From Rhodoplanes sp. (lineage in GTDB: Bacteria > Pseudomonadota > Alphaproteobacteria > Rhizobiales > Xanthobacteraceae), in the NCBI RefSeq assembly GCF_013377085.1, contig NZ_JACAAX010000047.1:1-53500 (forward strand): 53,500 nucleotides of DNA, in the 5' to 3' direction. The notes under the pieces were generated by a model, which was not told the DNA's origin, ran no database searches, and saw nothing but the letters and a program-made list of their open reading frames with translations. Position numbers and translations under genes: made by a program. This document shows, in pieces, positions 1-7,850 of this stretch; within the stretch, counting starts at the first letter, position 1, and each line of letters begins with the position of its first letter.

Positions 1-1692
1 CCTCCGGCCGCCGTAGCGCCGCCTCCGCGTCCGGCCCCGCTGCCGACCGTGCAGGCCCCGCCGCCTCCGGCCCCGCCTCCGGGAGTCCAGCGCCAGCCGC
101 CCGCCGCGCAGGCGCCAGCGCCGACACCGCCTCCGGGCCGCCAGGGCCCGCCGCCGACCGTACAGGGTCAGCCCGCCGCGCCGCCGCCTCCGCCCACCGT
201 CCAGGCACCGCCTCCGGTGCCGGGCCGCCAGGGCCCGCCACCGACCGTGCAGGGTCAGCCCGCGGCGCCGCCGCCTCCGCCGACCGTCCAGGCACCGCCT
301 CCGGCGCCGGGTCGACAGGGTCCGCCTGCGGCCGTGCAGGGACTACCCGCGGCGCCGCCGCCCGGAACCGTGACGACGCCGCTTGGGCAGCAGCCACTCC
401 CGCCACCGGCCGCCCAGGGCGGACGCCCGCTCCCGCCCCCGACCGTCCAGGCACCGCCCCCGACAATGGGCCGTCAGGGGCCGCCGCCGGCCGTGCAGGG
501 ACTGCCGGCCGCGCCGCCGCCGCCGACCGTCGCGGCTCCGCCCGGACCGCCGCCCGCCACCATGGCGGCGCCGCCCGCCATGGTGCCGTCGACCCAGGCT
601 GCACCGCTGACGCCGGCCGGCGTGCCGGCGATGACCCAGCAGCAGGCACGGCCGATCGCGCCGAGCGCGCCGGGCGCCGGCTTCGCGCCGCAGTCGGCGC
701 AGGGTCAGCCGCTGCGCCGGATGGACGATCTGCGCGGCGAGCGCCGCGAGACCGTCCAGGGCGGCACGACGATCATCCGCGAGCCCGACCGCACCATTTT
801 CCGTGAGGGCGACCGGACCATCATCCGCCACAACGAGGTCGACCGTTTCCGCTACGGCGCCCAGGACGTGCGGGTCGAGCGGCGCGGCAACGACAACGTC
901 ACCATGGTGGTGCGCCCGGACGGCGACCGGATCGTCACGGTGACGGACGACAACGGCTATCTGGTGCGGCGCAGCCGTCTGCTGCCGGACGGCCGCGAGA
1001 TCATCATCATCGACAACCGCCCGCGGCCCGGCTGGGGCGGCCCCGGCGGCCCACCTCCCGGACCGGGTCCGCGCGGACCGGGCTTCGGCACCGGCCTCGC
1101 GGTCGGCGCGGTGGTCGGGCTGGGCCTCGGCGCGCTGTTCGTCGACGTGGCGCCGCCGGTCGTGAGCATCCCGCGCGAGCGCTACATCGTCGAGACCGAG
1201 CGGGCGAGCCCGGCGCTGCTCTACGACACCCTGACGGCGCCGCCCGTGTCCGCCATCGAGCGGCCCTACACGCTCGACGAGATCCGCTACAGCGCACCGC
1301 TGCGCGACCACATGCCCCGCGTCGACCTCGACACGGTGACGTTCGAGACGGGATCGTGGGAGCTGGGTCCTGATCAGGTCCAGTTGCTCGCCGGCATCGC
1401 CGAGGGCCTCAACCGGGCGATCCGGCGCAATCCGCAGGAGGTGTTTCTGATCGAAGGGCACACCGACGCGGTCGGCGGCGACGACGACAACCTGTCGCTG
1501 TCGGACCGCCGTGCCGAATCGGTCGCGCTCGTCCTCACCCAGCAGTTCGGGGTGCCGGCCGAGAACCTGACCACGCAGGGCTATGGCCGGCAGTATCTGA
1601 AGGTCCCGACCGACGGCCCGCTGCGGGAGAACCGCCGCGTCGCGGTGCGGCGCATCACGCCACTGCTCACCGGCCAGGCGCAGCCGCAGTAG
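1..1692 (+). CDS. OmpA-family outer membrane protein with proline-rich N-terminal repeats (5' partial)
   Basis: The frame is open from the first base, so the true start lies outside the window; a GTG at 49 is only the first in-window candidate. The visible 563 codons begin with about 200 residues rich in Pro, Ala and Gln containing a 29-residue tandem repeat. A charged beta-rich middle part follows (several TIIR-like strands), then a Gly/Pro-rich stretch with a glycine-zipper-like hydrophobic segment. The C-terminal OmpA domain (roughly codons 443-555) contains the GHTDAVG motif and NLSLSDRRAESV, which hold the Asp and Arg that bind diaminopimelate in peptidoglycan. It is probably an envelope protein anchoring the outer membrane to the wall, with the Pro-rich part spanning or exposed. 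The OmpA domain is secure; the role of the repeats is unknown. Confidence 0.85.
   Translation, partial: PPAAVAPPPRPAPLPTVQAPPPPAPPPGVQRQPPAAQAPAPTPPPGRQGPPPTVQGQPAAPPPPPTVQAPPPVPGRQGPPPTVQGQPAAPPPPPTVQAPPPAPGRQGPPAAVQGLPAAPPPGTVTTPLGQQPLPPPAAQGGRPLPPPTVQAPPPTMGRQGPPPAVQGLPAAPPPPTVAAPPGPPPATMAAPPAMVPSTQAAPLTPAGVPAMTQQQARPIAPSAPGAGFAPQSAQGQPLRRMDDLRGERRETVQGGTTIIREPDRTIFREGDRTIIRHNEVDRFRYGAQDVRVERRGNDNVTMVVRPDGDRIVTVTDDNGYLVRRSRLLPDGREIIIIDNRPRPGWGGPGGPPPGPGPRGPGFGTGLAVGAVVGLGLGALFVDVAPPVVSIPRERYIVETERASPALLYDTLTAPPVSAIERPYTLDEIRYSAPLRDHMPRVDLDTVTFETGSWELGPDQVQLLAGIAEGLNRAIRRNPQEVFLIEGHTDAVGGDDDNLSLSDRRAESVALVLTQQFGVPAENLTTQGYGRQYLKVPTDGPLRENRRVAVRRITPLLTGQAQPQ
135..395 (+). repeat. 87-bp tandem repeat coding for a 29-residue Pro-rich unit
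   Basis: Three copies of a block starting GGGCCG/GGGTCG begin at 135, 222 and 309, exactly 87 bp apart and in frame. Each encodes GRQGPP..VQG.PAAPPP followed by a TVQAPPP segment; the third copy is diverged. Shorter relatives (PTVQAPPP, GRQGPP) occur before and after, so the array has probably expanded and contracted by slippage or recombination. Confidence 0.85.
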
Positions 1693-1713
1693 CCACGGTC
1701 GCGTTCATGACAG

Positions 1714-1748
1714 CCGGAGAGGCGACGACGCCGCCGCCGCCTCTCCGG
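1714..1748 (+). terminator. Stem-loop after the OmpA-like gene
   Basis: A perfect 11-bp inverted repeat (CCGGAGAGGCG / CGCCTCTCCGG) with a 13-nt loop lies 21 bp after the stop codon at 1692. It is not followed by a clear T-run, so it is a terminator-like hairpin rather than a textbook intrinsic terminator. Confidence 0.5.
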
Positions 1749-1858
1749 TCCCCCGAAATGCCGATAGACGGGCGACACCCGCATCCCGGCCTTGTGAAGA
1801 ACCCCGCTCCGCATCCCGCCGTAAGGTCTCCGCCGCAGGATCCAGACGGAGGACACCC

Positions 1859-2821
1859 ATGCGGCTGTCGCTTGCGCTCGCGCTGACCCTCGCGCTGCTC
1901 CCGCTCGCCGCCGGCGCGGCGGAGCAGCGGTACTACGAGCTCCCCAAGGGCGACTATCCGCACGACGTCGCCGCCGGACCGAACGGCGAGGTCTGGTACG
2001 CCGGCCAGCAGCTCGGAATCGCCGGACGACTCGATCCGGCGACCGGCGCGGTCGAGCGCATCCCGCTCGGCAAGGGTTCGGCGCCGCACGGCGTCATCGT
2101 CGGACCGGACGGCGCGCCGTGGTTCACGGACGGCGGCCAGAACGCCATCGTGCGGGTCGACCCGGCCACCAAAGCCGTGAAGGCGTGGCCGCTGCCGCCG
2201 GAGCGTATGCCGTTCGTCAACCTCAACACCGCCGCCTTCGACGGCCGGGGCCGCATCTGGTTCACGGGTCAGAACGGCGTGTACGGCCGCCTCGACCCGG
2301 CCTCGGGCGACATGCGGGTGTGGGACGCGCCCAAGGGCCGCGGTCCGTACGGCATCACCGGAACCCCGCGCGGCGACATCTGGTTCGTGTCGCTGGCCGG
2401 CAGCTATCTGGCCAATGCCGACCTGGAGAGCGGCGCCGTCACGGTGCTCGAGCCGCCGACCAAGGCCCAGGGCGCCCGCCGCGTCTGGTCGGACTCCAGG
2501 GGCCGGCTGTGGATCAGCGAGTGGAACAGCGGAAACGTCAGCGTCTACGATCCGGCTGCCAAGACCTGGAGGTCCTGGAAGCTGCCGGGCGAGAAGCCGC
2601 GCACCTACGCCGTGTGGGTCGATCCGGACGACGGCGTGTGGCTGACCGACTGGGCCGCCAATGCCGTGGTGCGGTTCGACCCGGCGACCGAGCGGTTCGA
2701 GAGCTTCCCGAGCGACAAGCCGGGCTCCAATGTGCGCCAGCTCCTGGGTCGCAAAGGCGAGGTTTGGATCGCAGAGTCCGGCACCGAGCGGGTGCGGGTG
2801 ATCCGCTACGGCGCGAAGTGA
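1859..2821 (+). CDS. Exported beta-propeller protein, virginiamycin B lyase-like (Vgb/NHL family)
   Basis: 320 residues with a cleavable signal peptide (MRLSLALALTLALLPLAAGA, then AEQ). The mature part is a repeating propeller in which blades carry G-x-(I/V)-W-(F/Y)-(T/S/A) cores such as GEVWYAG, GRIWFTG, GDIWFVS, GRLWISE, GVWLTD and GEVWIAE, the pattern of the streptogramin lyase/SMP-30-like group. The start follows a good ribosome site (GGAGGACACCC-ATG). The PH(D/G) pair typical of blade starts is present only in the first two blades; later blades read PYG, YAV and VRQ at the equivalent point, so true streptogramin lyase activity is doubtful. Its stop overlaps the start of the following cytochrome c gene, which suggests a periplasmic redox or sensing partnership. 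The fold call is firm; the substrate is unknown. Confidence 0.8.
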   Translation: MRLSLALALTLALLPLAAGAAEQRYYELPKGDYPHDVAAGPNGEVWYAGQQLGIAGRLDPATGAVERIPLGKGSAPHGVIVGPDGAPWFTDGGQNAIVRVDPATKAVKAWPLPPERMPFVNLNTAAFDGRGRIWFTGQNGVYGRLDPASGDMRVWDAPKGRGPYGITGTPRGDIWFVSLAGSYLANADLESGAVTVLEPPTKAQGARRVWSDSRGRLWISEWNSGNVSVYDPAAKTWRSWKLPGEKPRTYAVWVDPDDGVWLTDWAANAVVRFDPATERFESFPSDKPGSNVRQLLGRKGEVWIAESGTERVRVIRYGAK

Positions 2822-3249
2822 CAACAGCAGCGCGTGCGTCTCGGTCCGCGGGAGCCGCCGGTGCGATCGCGGCCGGGATGCTCTCGGCCAGTCTGCTCGC
2901 CGCCGTCTCGGCCGCGGCGGACGGCGACGCGGTGCGCGAGGAACGTGCCTTCCTGCGCTGCTATTCCTGCCACACCGTCGACCCGGACGAGACCGCGACC
3001 CTCGACGGCCCGCTGCTCGCCGGGATCCTCGGCCGGCGCGCCGCGACCCGGTCCGGCTTCGACTATTCCGACGCCCTGCGGGCCGCCGGCGAAGCCGGCC
3101 TGACCTGGGACGCCGCCACCCTCGACCGCTTCATCCGCGATCCGCAGGCCATGGTGCCGGGCACCCGCATGAGCCTGCCGCCACTCGACGATGCCGGGCT
3201 GCGCGCCGACATCGTCGCCTATCTGGCCCGGACCGGCGGCGGACCGTGA
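2818..3249 (+). CDS. Small exported class I c-type cytochrome
   Basis: 143 residues beginning at a GTG that overlaps the previous stop by four bases (GTGA). An Ala-rich signal sequence (about residues 12-36) is followed by one haem-binding CYSCH motif (Cys48, Cys51, His52). Met118 in PGTRMS is the probable distal haem ligand, and the GP.L.G..GR...... spacing after the haem motif matches cytochrome c2/c-550 proteins. The reading frame stays open far upstream inside the propeller gene, but the overlap start gives a proper signal peptide and normal length. Translational coupling with the propeller protein suggests that the pair acts together in the periplasm; the electron donor and acceptor cannot be told. 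Confidence 0.85.
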   Translation: MTTAARASRSAGAAGAIAAGMLSASLLAAVSAAADGDAVREERAFLRCYSCHTVDPDETATLDGPLLAGILGRRAATRSGFDYSDALRAAGEAGLTWDAATLDRFIRDPQAMVPGTRMSLPPLDDAGLRADIVAYLARTGGGP

Positions 3250-3315
3250 GCGCCGGCCCCCGGACCAGCGGTGCAACGCCGCACGCGGCACCGCAGCCGG
3301 GACGCCAGGCGAGAA

Positions 3316-4101
3316 TCAGATGCTCGGGATGAAGCCGCCGTCGACCCGGATCACCGAGCCGGTGAGATAGGACGCCCGGGTCGAGGCCAGGAACGCCACC
3401 ACGTCGCCATACTCCTTCGGATCGCCGTAGCGTCCGACCGGGATCGACGCCGTGCTCTCGGCCGAGACCTCCTCGACCGAGCGGTTCTCGCGCTTGGCCT
3501 TCTGCTCGTCGAGGAATCTTATGCGCGGCGTCGCGATGCGGCCGGGCAGCACGATATTGACCGTGACGCCGTCGCGGCCAACTTCACGCGCGAGCGTCTT
3601 CGACCAGCCGACCAGCGTGAGGCGCAACGCGTTCGACATTCCGAGATTGGGGATCGGCGCCACCACGCCCGACGAGGTCGAGGTGATGATGCGTCCGAAC
3701 TTTTTCGCCCGCATCTGCGGAAGGACGCGATCCGTGAGGGCGATGACCGAGAGCACCATCGACTGGAAGTGCTTGGCCCACACCGCCGGGTCCTGGCCGC
3801 TCGCCGGCGTCGGGGGCGGGCCGCCGGTGTTGTTGACCAGCACGTCGACGGGCCCGAACGCCGCCTCGATCGCCGCCACGTGGGTGTCGATCGAGGCGAG
3901 GTCGGCCAGATCCCAGGTGAGCGGCAGCGCCTTGGAGCCCGCCGCCTCGATCGCCGCCGCCGTCTTCTTCAGTGCCTCGCCGTCGATGTCGCCGATGGCG
4001 ACGCGCGCGCCCTCCTTCGCGAGCGCCGTCGCGATGGCGCCGCCGAGACCGCCGCCGGCGCCGAGCACCAGGGCGGTCTTTCCCGCGAGACCGAGATCCA
4101 T
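3316..4101 (-). CDS. SDR-family protein with a non-canonical active site
   Basis: 261 residues with a Rossmann fold: the GAGGGLG dinucleotide loop at residues 14-20, NNTGG at 90-94 (the NNAG position), Ser143/144, and the C-terminal GSVIRVDGGF strand usual in SDRs. Where classical SDRs have Tyr-x-x-x-Lys this protein reads S-N-A-L-R (residues 156-160), so both catalytic residues are replaced. It may therefore bind NAD(P) without classical reductase chemistry, or use another mechanism. It is the last gene of the minus-strand aromatic-degradation group, 42 bp after the aldolase gene, so a role on a pathway intermediate is possible but unproven. It is not the MocA-family LigC dehydrogenase. Confidence 0.8.
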   Translation of the reverse strand: MDLGLAGKTALVLGAGGGLGGAIATALAKEGARVAIGDIDGEALKKTAAAIEAAGSKALPLTWDLADLASIDTHVAAIEAAFGPVDVLVNNTGGPPPTPASGQDPAVWAKHFQSMVLSVIALTDRVLPQMRAKKFGRIITSTSSGVVAPIPNLGMSNALRLTLVGWSKTLAREVGRDGVTVNIVLPGRIATPRIRFLDEQKAKRENRSVEEVSAESTASIPVGRYGDPKEYGDVVAFLASTRASYLTGSVIRVDGGFIPSI

Positions 4102-4143
4102 GTCGTTCCCTTCTTCTTCGAGGTTGTCGGGAACGCCTGGGTG

Positions 4144-4836
4144 TCACACCTCGTCGAGGCTGTCCACCCAGCGCAGGCCCGCCTTGGCGAGCGGCTCGCG
4201 CATCTTGTACATGTCGAGGCCGAGCACACCCGAGGCGAGCTTCTGGCGCTTCTCCTCCTCGTTGGCGACCCGCGCCTCGCCGGCTGCCGCGACCGCGGCG
4301 GCGTCCTTGACGGGCACCACCACGACGCCGTCGTCGTCGGCGACGATCACGTCACCCGCGTTGACGATGGCGCCGGCGCAGACGATCGGGACGTTGACCG
4401 AGCCGAGCGTCGCCTTGACCGTGCCCTTCGCCGAGATCGCCTTCGACCACACCGGGAAGCCCATCTCGGTGAGGGTCTTCACGTCGCGCACGCCGGCATC
4501 GATGACGAGAGCAACGCCGCCGCGCGCCTTCAGCGAGGTGGCGAGCAGGTCGCCGAACATGCCGTCGGTGTTGTCGGCGGTGACGCCGACCACCAGCACG
4601 TCGCCCGGGCGGAGCTGCTCGATGGCGACGTGAATCATCCAGTTGTCGCCGGGCTGGGCCAGCACCGTGACGGCGCTGCCGGCGATCTGGGCGCCCGGAT
4701 AGATCGGCCGCATATAGGGCTTCATCAGGCCGATGCGGCCCATCGCCTCGTGCACGGAGGCGACGCCGAGCTCGGCGAGCGTCGCCACGACCGCGGCATC
4801 GGCGCGCGGGATGTTGCGGACGACGACGGGCTTCAT
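4144..4836 (-). CDS. 4-carboxy-4-hydroxy-2-oxoadipate (CHA) aldolase, LigK/GalC type (RraA fold)
   Basis: 230 residues. This family cleaves CHA to pyruvate and oxaloacetate, the last step of the protocatechuate 4,5-cleavage and gallate pathways, and usually also decarboxylates oxaloacetate. The sequence has the hallmarks of that branch rather than of the RNase E inhibitor Rra[38 protein letters not shown] (the Arg/Asp pair that binds substrate and divalent metal), [13 protein letters not shown] and [10 protein letters not shown]. The chosen ATG overlaps the stop of the upstream PIG-L gene by four bases; the frame runs further upstream only as an overlap. The neighbours (4-oxalomesaconate hydratase-like, PDC lactonase-like) support the assignment strongly. 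Confidence 0.88.
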   Translation of the reverse strand: MKPVVVRNIPRADAAVVATLAELGVASVHEAMGRIGLMKPYMRPIYPGAQIAGSAVTVLAQPGDNWMIHVAIEQLRPGDVLVVGVTADNTDGMFGDLLATSLKARGGVALVIDAGVRDVKTLTEMGFPVWSKAISAKGTVKATLGSVNVPIVCAGAIVNAGDVIVADDDGVVVVPVKDAAAVAAAGEARVANEEEKRQKLASGVLGLDMYKMREPLAKAGLRWVDSLDEV

Positions 4837-5549
4837 GCCAGCTCCCCCAGCGCCATCGGGAACAGCCGCTGATAGGCCTCGCCATAGGTCATCGGCTTGC
4901 CGGTGTTGCGGCCGCCCTGGACGCCACGGTTCAGCGCCACCCGCTCGTAATAGGCCCACAGATGCTTCTGGGCGGCGAGGATCTCGAAGGTCTTGCGCTT
5001 GATCTCCCAGACCTCGTCGATGTTGAGGATCACCTGGGGCTTGAAGTTGCACATCTCCGGCTGATGCGGCTCGAACAGAAAGACGGGCGGCGCCGCGTAG
5101 GTGTAGTCGGCGCCCGGCTTGTGGCCCATCGCCTGGGCGAGAATGCGCGCCTCCTGGGCGAAGCGCGCCGCCTCCGGATGGTCGACGTTGTAGGGATCTT
5201 CCAAAGCGTGGGTGAGGACGAAGGACGGATTGAGCTCGCGATAGATGTCGATCAGCCGATCGAGATGCTCCGCCGTGAGATGCAGCGGATAGTCGCCGGC
5301 GTCGAAGAACTCGATCTCGGCGCCCAGCATCGCGGCGGCGCGCTCGGCCTCGTCCTTGCGGCCGGCCCGGACCTTTTCCATCGTGATGCCGGGCTGCTTC
5401 CAGGCAAACTGGCTCTCGCCGCGCTCGCCATAGGCGAGGCAGACGATCTTGACCCGGTAGCCCTTCTTGGCGTGCAGCGCGATGGCGCCGCCGGCGCGCC
5501 AGACGAAATCGCCCGGATGGGCCGTGACGACGAGTCCTGTTTTGCTCAT
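4833..5549 (-). CDS. PIG-L-fold metal enzyme, probable 4-oxalomesaconate hydratase (GalB type)
   Basis: 238 residues of the PIG-L/LmbE family, with the N-terminal metal motif AHPGD (residues 10-14, one Asp replaced compared with the common AHPDD) and a later [11 protein letters not shown] helix carrying another metal ligand. PIG-L proteins are usually deacetylases, but the GalB branch hydrates 4-oxalomesaconate to CHA. The [10 protein letters not shown] segment after the metal motif and the coupling (ATGA overlap) to a CHA aldolase gene favour that function here. Ahead of it lies a Bug receptor gene, separated by an intergenic palindromic repeat. The family is certain; the substrate is inferred mainly from context. 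Confidence 0.82.
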   Translation of the reverse strand: MSKTGLVVTAHPGDFVWRAGGAIALHAKKGYRVKIVCLAYGERGESQFAWKQPGITMEKVRAGRKDEAERAAAMLGAEIEFFDAGDYPLHLTAEHLDRLIDIYRELNPSFVLTHALEDPYNVDHPEAARFAQEARILAQAMGHKPGADYTYAAPPVFLFEPHQPEMCNFKPQVILNIDEVWEIKRKTFEILAAQKHLWAYYERVALNRGVQGGRNTGKPMTYGEAYQRLFPMALGELA

Positions 5550-5569
5550 GGGGAACCTCTTTGGTTTTT

Positions 5570-5673
5570 GTCATTCCGGAAGACGAGCGAAGCGAGGCTG
5601 TCCGGAATCCATACTCACAGACTGGGGTTATGGGTTCCGGGCTCGCGGCCTGCGGCCGCGCCCCGGAACGACG
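5570..5673. repeat. Intergenic palindromic repeat, family 1 (copy 1)
   Basis: About 104 bp beginning GTCATTCCGG and ending CCCCGGAACGAC, so its two ends are complementary; an inner TCCGGAATCC / GGGTTCCGGG pair and a GCGGCCTGCGGCCGC hairpin lie between. Close relatives are at 19158-19259 and 29034-29141. It sits between the Bug receptor gene and the PIG-L gene, so it would form a hairpin in that mRNA. Confidence 0.85.
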
Positions 5674-5682
5674 GGGATGGAC

Positions 5683-6699
5683 CTACTGCTTCTGAATGCC
5701 GGCCTTGTCGATCACGGCCGACCAACGCTTGATGTCGGCCGTGAGGCGGTCCGACAGCTCGCCGGGCGTCGAGGCCGTCGCGACGATGCCGAGCTCGAGC
5801 AGCTTCGCCTTGACCTCGGGCTCGACCAGCACCTCCTGCAGGCCGGCATTGAGGATTTGCACCACCTCCGGGGGCGTGCCGGTCTTGGCGAACAGCGCGT
5901 TCCACGAGGTGGCATCGAAGCCGGGAACGCCCGCCGCGGCGACCGGCGGCACGTCGGGCAGCACGACGGATTGCTTGGCGCCCGAGGTCGCGAGTGCGAC
6001 CAGGTTCTTGTCCTCGACCGAGCCCTTCAGCGACGCATAGGAGTCGATGATGAGCTGCGCGTCGTTGCGCAGCAGCGACACCAGCGCGTCCGGCGTGGTG
6101 CGATAGGCGATGATCTCGGTCTTGATGTTGGCTTCAGTGTTGAACAACACGGCCGACAGGTTCTGGGTCGAGCCGGCGATCACGGTCGCGATGTTGAGGG
6201 CGCCGGGCTTCTCCCTGGCGGCGGCGAGCAGATCGGCGAGCTTTGTGTAGCCGGTCTGCTTGTTGGTCGCGAGAATGAAGTCGAACAGGCCGAGCGTCGA
6301 GATCGGCACGAATCCGTTGATCGGATCGAACGGGAGCTGCTTGAACAGGCCGACGCTGACCGCGGTGCCGTTCGAGAACAGCGCGAGCGTGTAGCCGTCC
6401 GGCGCCGAGGAGGCGACCCGGGAGCCGGCGAGCGAGCCGCCGGCGCCGGGCGCGTTCTCGATCACGAAGCGCGCGCCGACCTTGTCGCCGAGCCGCTCGG
6501 TGACGATGCGCACCGTGATGTCGGCGACGCCACCCGGACCGAACGGCACCACCACCTTGATGGGACGGTTCGGGTACTTCGCCTGCGCCCACGCCGAGCC
6601 GGAGATGACGGCCGGCGCCGCGAGGCCGCCGGCCAGGCCACCCGCGACGCCGCGCAGAAGAGTGCGGCGGCTGAACGTGGATCTGATGTCTCGGGTCAT
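5683..6699 (-). CDS. Bug/TctC-type tripartite tricarboxylate transporter receptor
   Basis: 338 residues. An N-terminal twin-arginine-like leader (SRRTLLRG, Arg11-Arg12, hydrophobic Ala/Gly-rich core, AWAQ-A cleavage region) precedes YPNRPIKVVVPFGPGG, the hallmark of Bug periplasmic receptors, and later the N(A)PGAGGSLAG loop that grips carboxylate ligands. No TctA/TctB membrane subunits are nearby, which is common for this expanded family. Position between the PDC lactonase and 4-oxalomesaconate hydratase genes suggests that it binds an aromatic acid or dicarboxylate such as protocatechuate, gallate or PDC; this is inference. The ATG used follows AAGGATATGTC; an earlier in-frame start would run into the untranslated leader. 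Confidence 0.9.
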   Translation of the reverse strand: MTRDIRSTFSRRTLLRGVAGGLAGGLAAPAVISGSAWAQAKYPNRPIKVVVPFGPGGVADITVRIVTERLGDKVGARFVIENAPGAGGSLAGSRVASSAPDGYTLALFSNGTAVSVGLFKQLPFDPINGFVPISTLGLFDFILATNKQTGYTKLADLLAAAREKPGALNIATVIAGSTQNLSAVLFNTEANIKTEIIAYRTTPDALVSLLRNDAQLIIDSYASLKGSVEDKNLVALATSGAKQSVVLPDVPPVAAAGVPGFDATSWNALFAKTGTPPEVVQILNAGLQEVLVEPEVKAKLLELGIVATASTPGELSDRLTADIKRWSAVIDKAGIQKQ

Positions 6700-6727
6700 G
6701 ACATATCCTTTCGGTCGCGCGGACGGA

Positions 6728-7606
6728 TCACGGGGAGAAGCCGAACAGACGCGCGGGATTGTCGACCAGCAGCTTCTGCCGGACGGCGGGATCTTCAGCA
6801 TACAAAGGAACGAGATCGACGAGATCGCCGTCGTCGGGCATCGCCGGCACGTTGGGGTGCGGCCAGTCGGTGCCCCACAGCAGGCGGTCGGGATCGACCT
6901 CGATCAGCCGCTTGGCGAACGGAACGACGTCGTGATAGGGCGCCCCGGCCGACGAGATGCGTTCGGCGCCGGTGAGCTTGATCCAGCATTTCGGGTCGCG
7001 CTCGAAGCGGGAGACCAGGGCCCGGAAGGCCGCCTGCTCGACACCGAGCTTGGCATCGACGACGCCGAGGTGGTCGATCACATAGGGAATCGGCAGCGCA
7101 TCCAGAACCGGCGCGAACGCGTCTAGGTCCTTGGCCGGCAGATAGAGGTCGACGTGCCAGCCCTGCGGTGCGATGCGGCGCACCACTGTCTCGAACGTGC
7201 TCATGTCGGGCCGGCCGCCGAGCCGCCCCAGGAACGTGAACCGGCAGCCGACGATGCCGGCAGCGGCGAGCTTGCCGATCTCGGCCTCCGAGAAGCTCGC
7301 ATCGACATTGGCGATGCCCTTGTAGCGGCCGCCGCTCGCCGCGATGGCGTCGGTCACCACCAGGTTGTCGCGGCCGTGCGGGGTCGCATTGACCAGCACG
7401 GCGCGCGCGATTCCCATCCGGGCCTGCAGCCATTGCAGCTTGGCGAGCGGCGCATCGGGCGGCGTGTAGGGACGATCGGCCACGTAGGGATAGCGGGCGT
7501 CCGGTCCGAACACATGGCAATGGGTGTCGCAGGCGAGCGGCGGCAGCACGAACCGCGGGGCGTGCGGATCGGGATGCGGCGGGGGAATCGTCGGGATGGG
7601 ACTCAT
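6728..7606 (-). CDS. ligI: 2-pyrone-4,6-dicarboxylate lactonase (LigI-type amidohydrolase)
   Basis: 292 residues. The enzyme opens 2-pyrone-4,6-dicarboxylate (PDC) to 4-oxalomesaconate in the protocatechuate 4,5-cleavage pathway. Diagnostic features are CDTHCHVFG (His29 and His31), YPYVADRPYTPPDAPL just after it, and LLWGTDWPHPN near the end, whose Asp247 matches the essential Asp of this family. Length equals that of characterised LigI. The start ATG was chosen because homologues begin shortly before the proline-rich segment; the frame continues upstream but into a promoter-like region. It is the first structural gene after the LysR gene on the same strand and is 28 bp ahead of the Bug receptor gene. 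Confidence 0.9.
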   Translation of the reverse strand: MSPIPTIPPPHPDPHAPRFVLPPLACDTHCHVFGPDARYPYVADRPYTPPDAPLAKLQWLQARMGIARAVLVNATPHGRDNLVVTDAIAASGGRYKGIANVDASFSEAEIGKLAAAGIVGCRFTFLGRLGGRPDMSTFETVVRRIAPQGWHVDLYLPAKDLDAFAPVLDALPIPYVIDHLGVVDAKLGVEQAAFRALVSRFERDPKCWIKLTGAERISSAGAPYHDVVPFAKRLIEVDPDRLLWGTDWPHPNVPAMPDDGDLVDLVPLYAEDPAVRQKLLVDNPARLFGFSP

Positions 7607-7850
7607 GGTTCCGTCTCTGATGTGCCGGCGCCGACGGCTGGACGCTGGTCCGGCCCGGCGCTGGGAACATGGACGGCCGTCGATCAAGCGAACGGGCCGT
7701 GCCGCGGGGCGGACCATGGTCGCTTCGGGAGCCGCAAACAAATGACATTATTGTGGCTATTCATGCAAACCAGTCACCAATCGCGAAGACCACGGGCCAT
7801 CCGTTGCGCCCTGTGGAACAGCGCGCGGACTGCCGGTCGAGCAGGACGGA
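7607..7850 (-). promoter_or_regulatory. Probable promoter/operator region of the PDC-degradation genes
   Basis: This 244-bp gap lies between the LysR stop and the LigI start, both on the minus strand. Around 7740-7765 it contains an AT-rich, imperfectly symmetrical patch (ATGACAT...ATTCAT) that would suit LysR-type T-N11-A binding. No convincing -35/-10 pair stands out, so this is a location guess rather than a mapped promoter. Confidence 0.3.

Noticed and set aside
1859-2821. True streptogramin resistance gene (vgb)
   Set aside because: The fold fits, but the blade-start His residues are mostly missing and the gene is coupled to a cytochrome; calling it a resistance gene would overstate the evidence.
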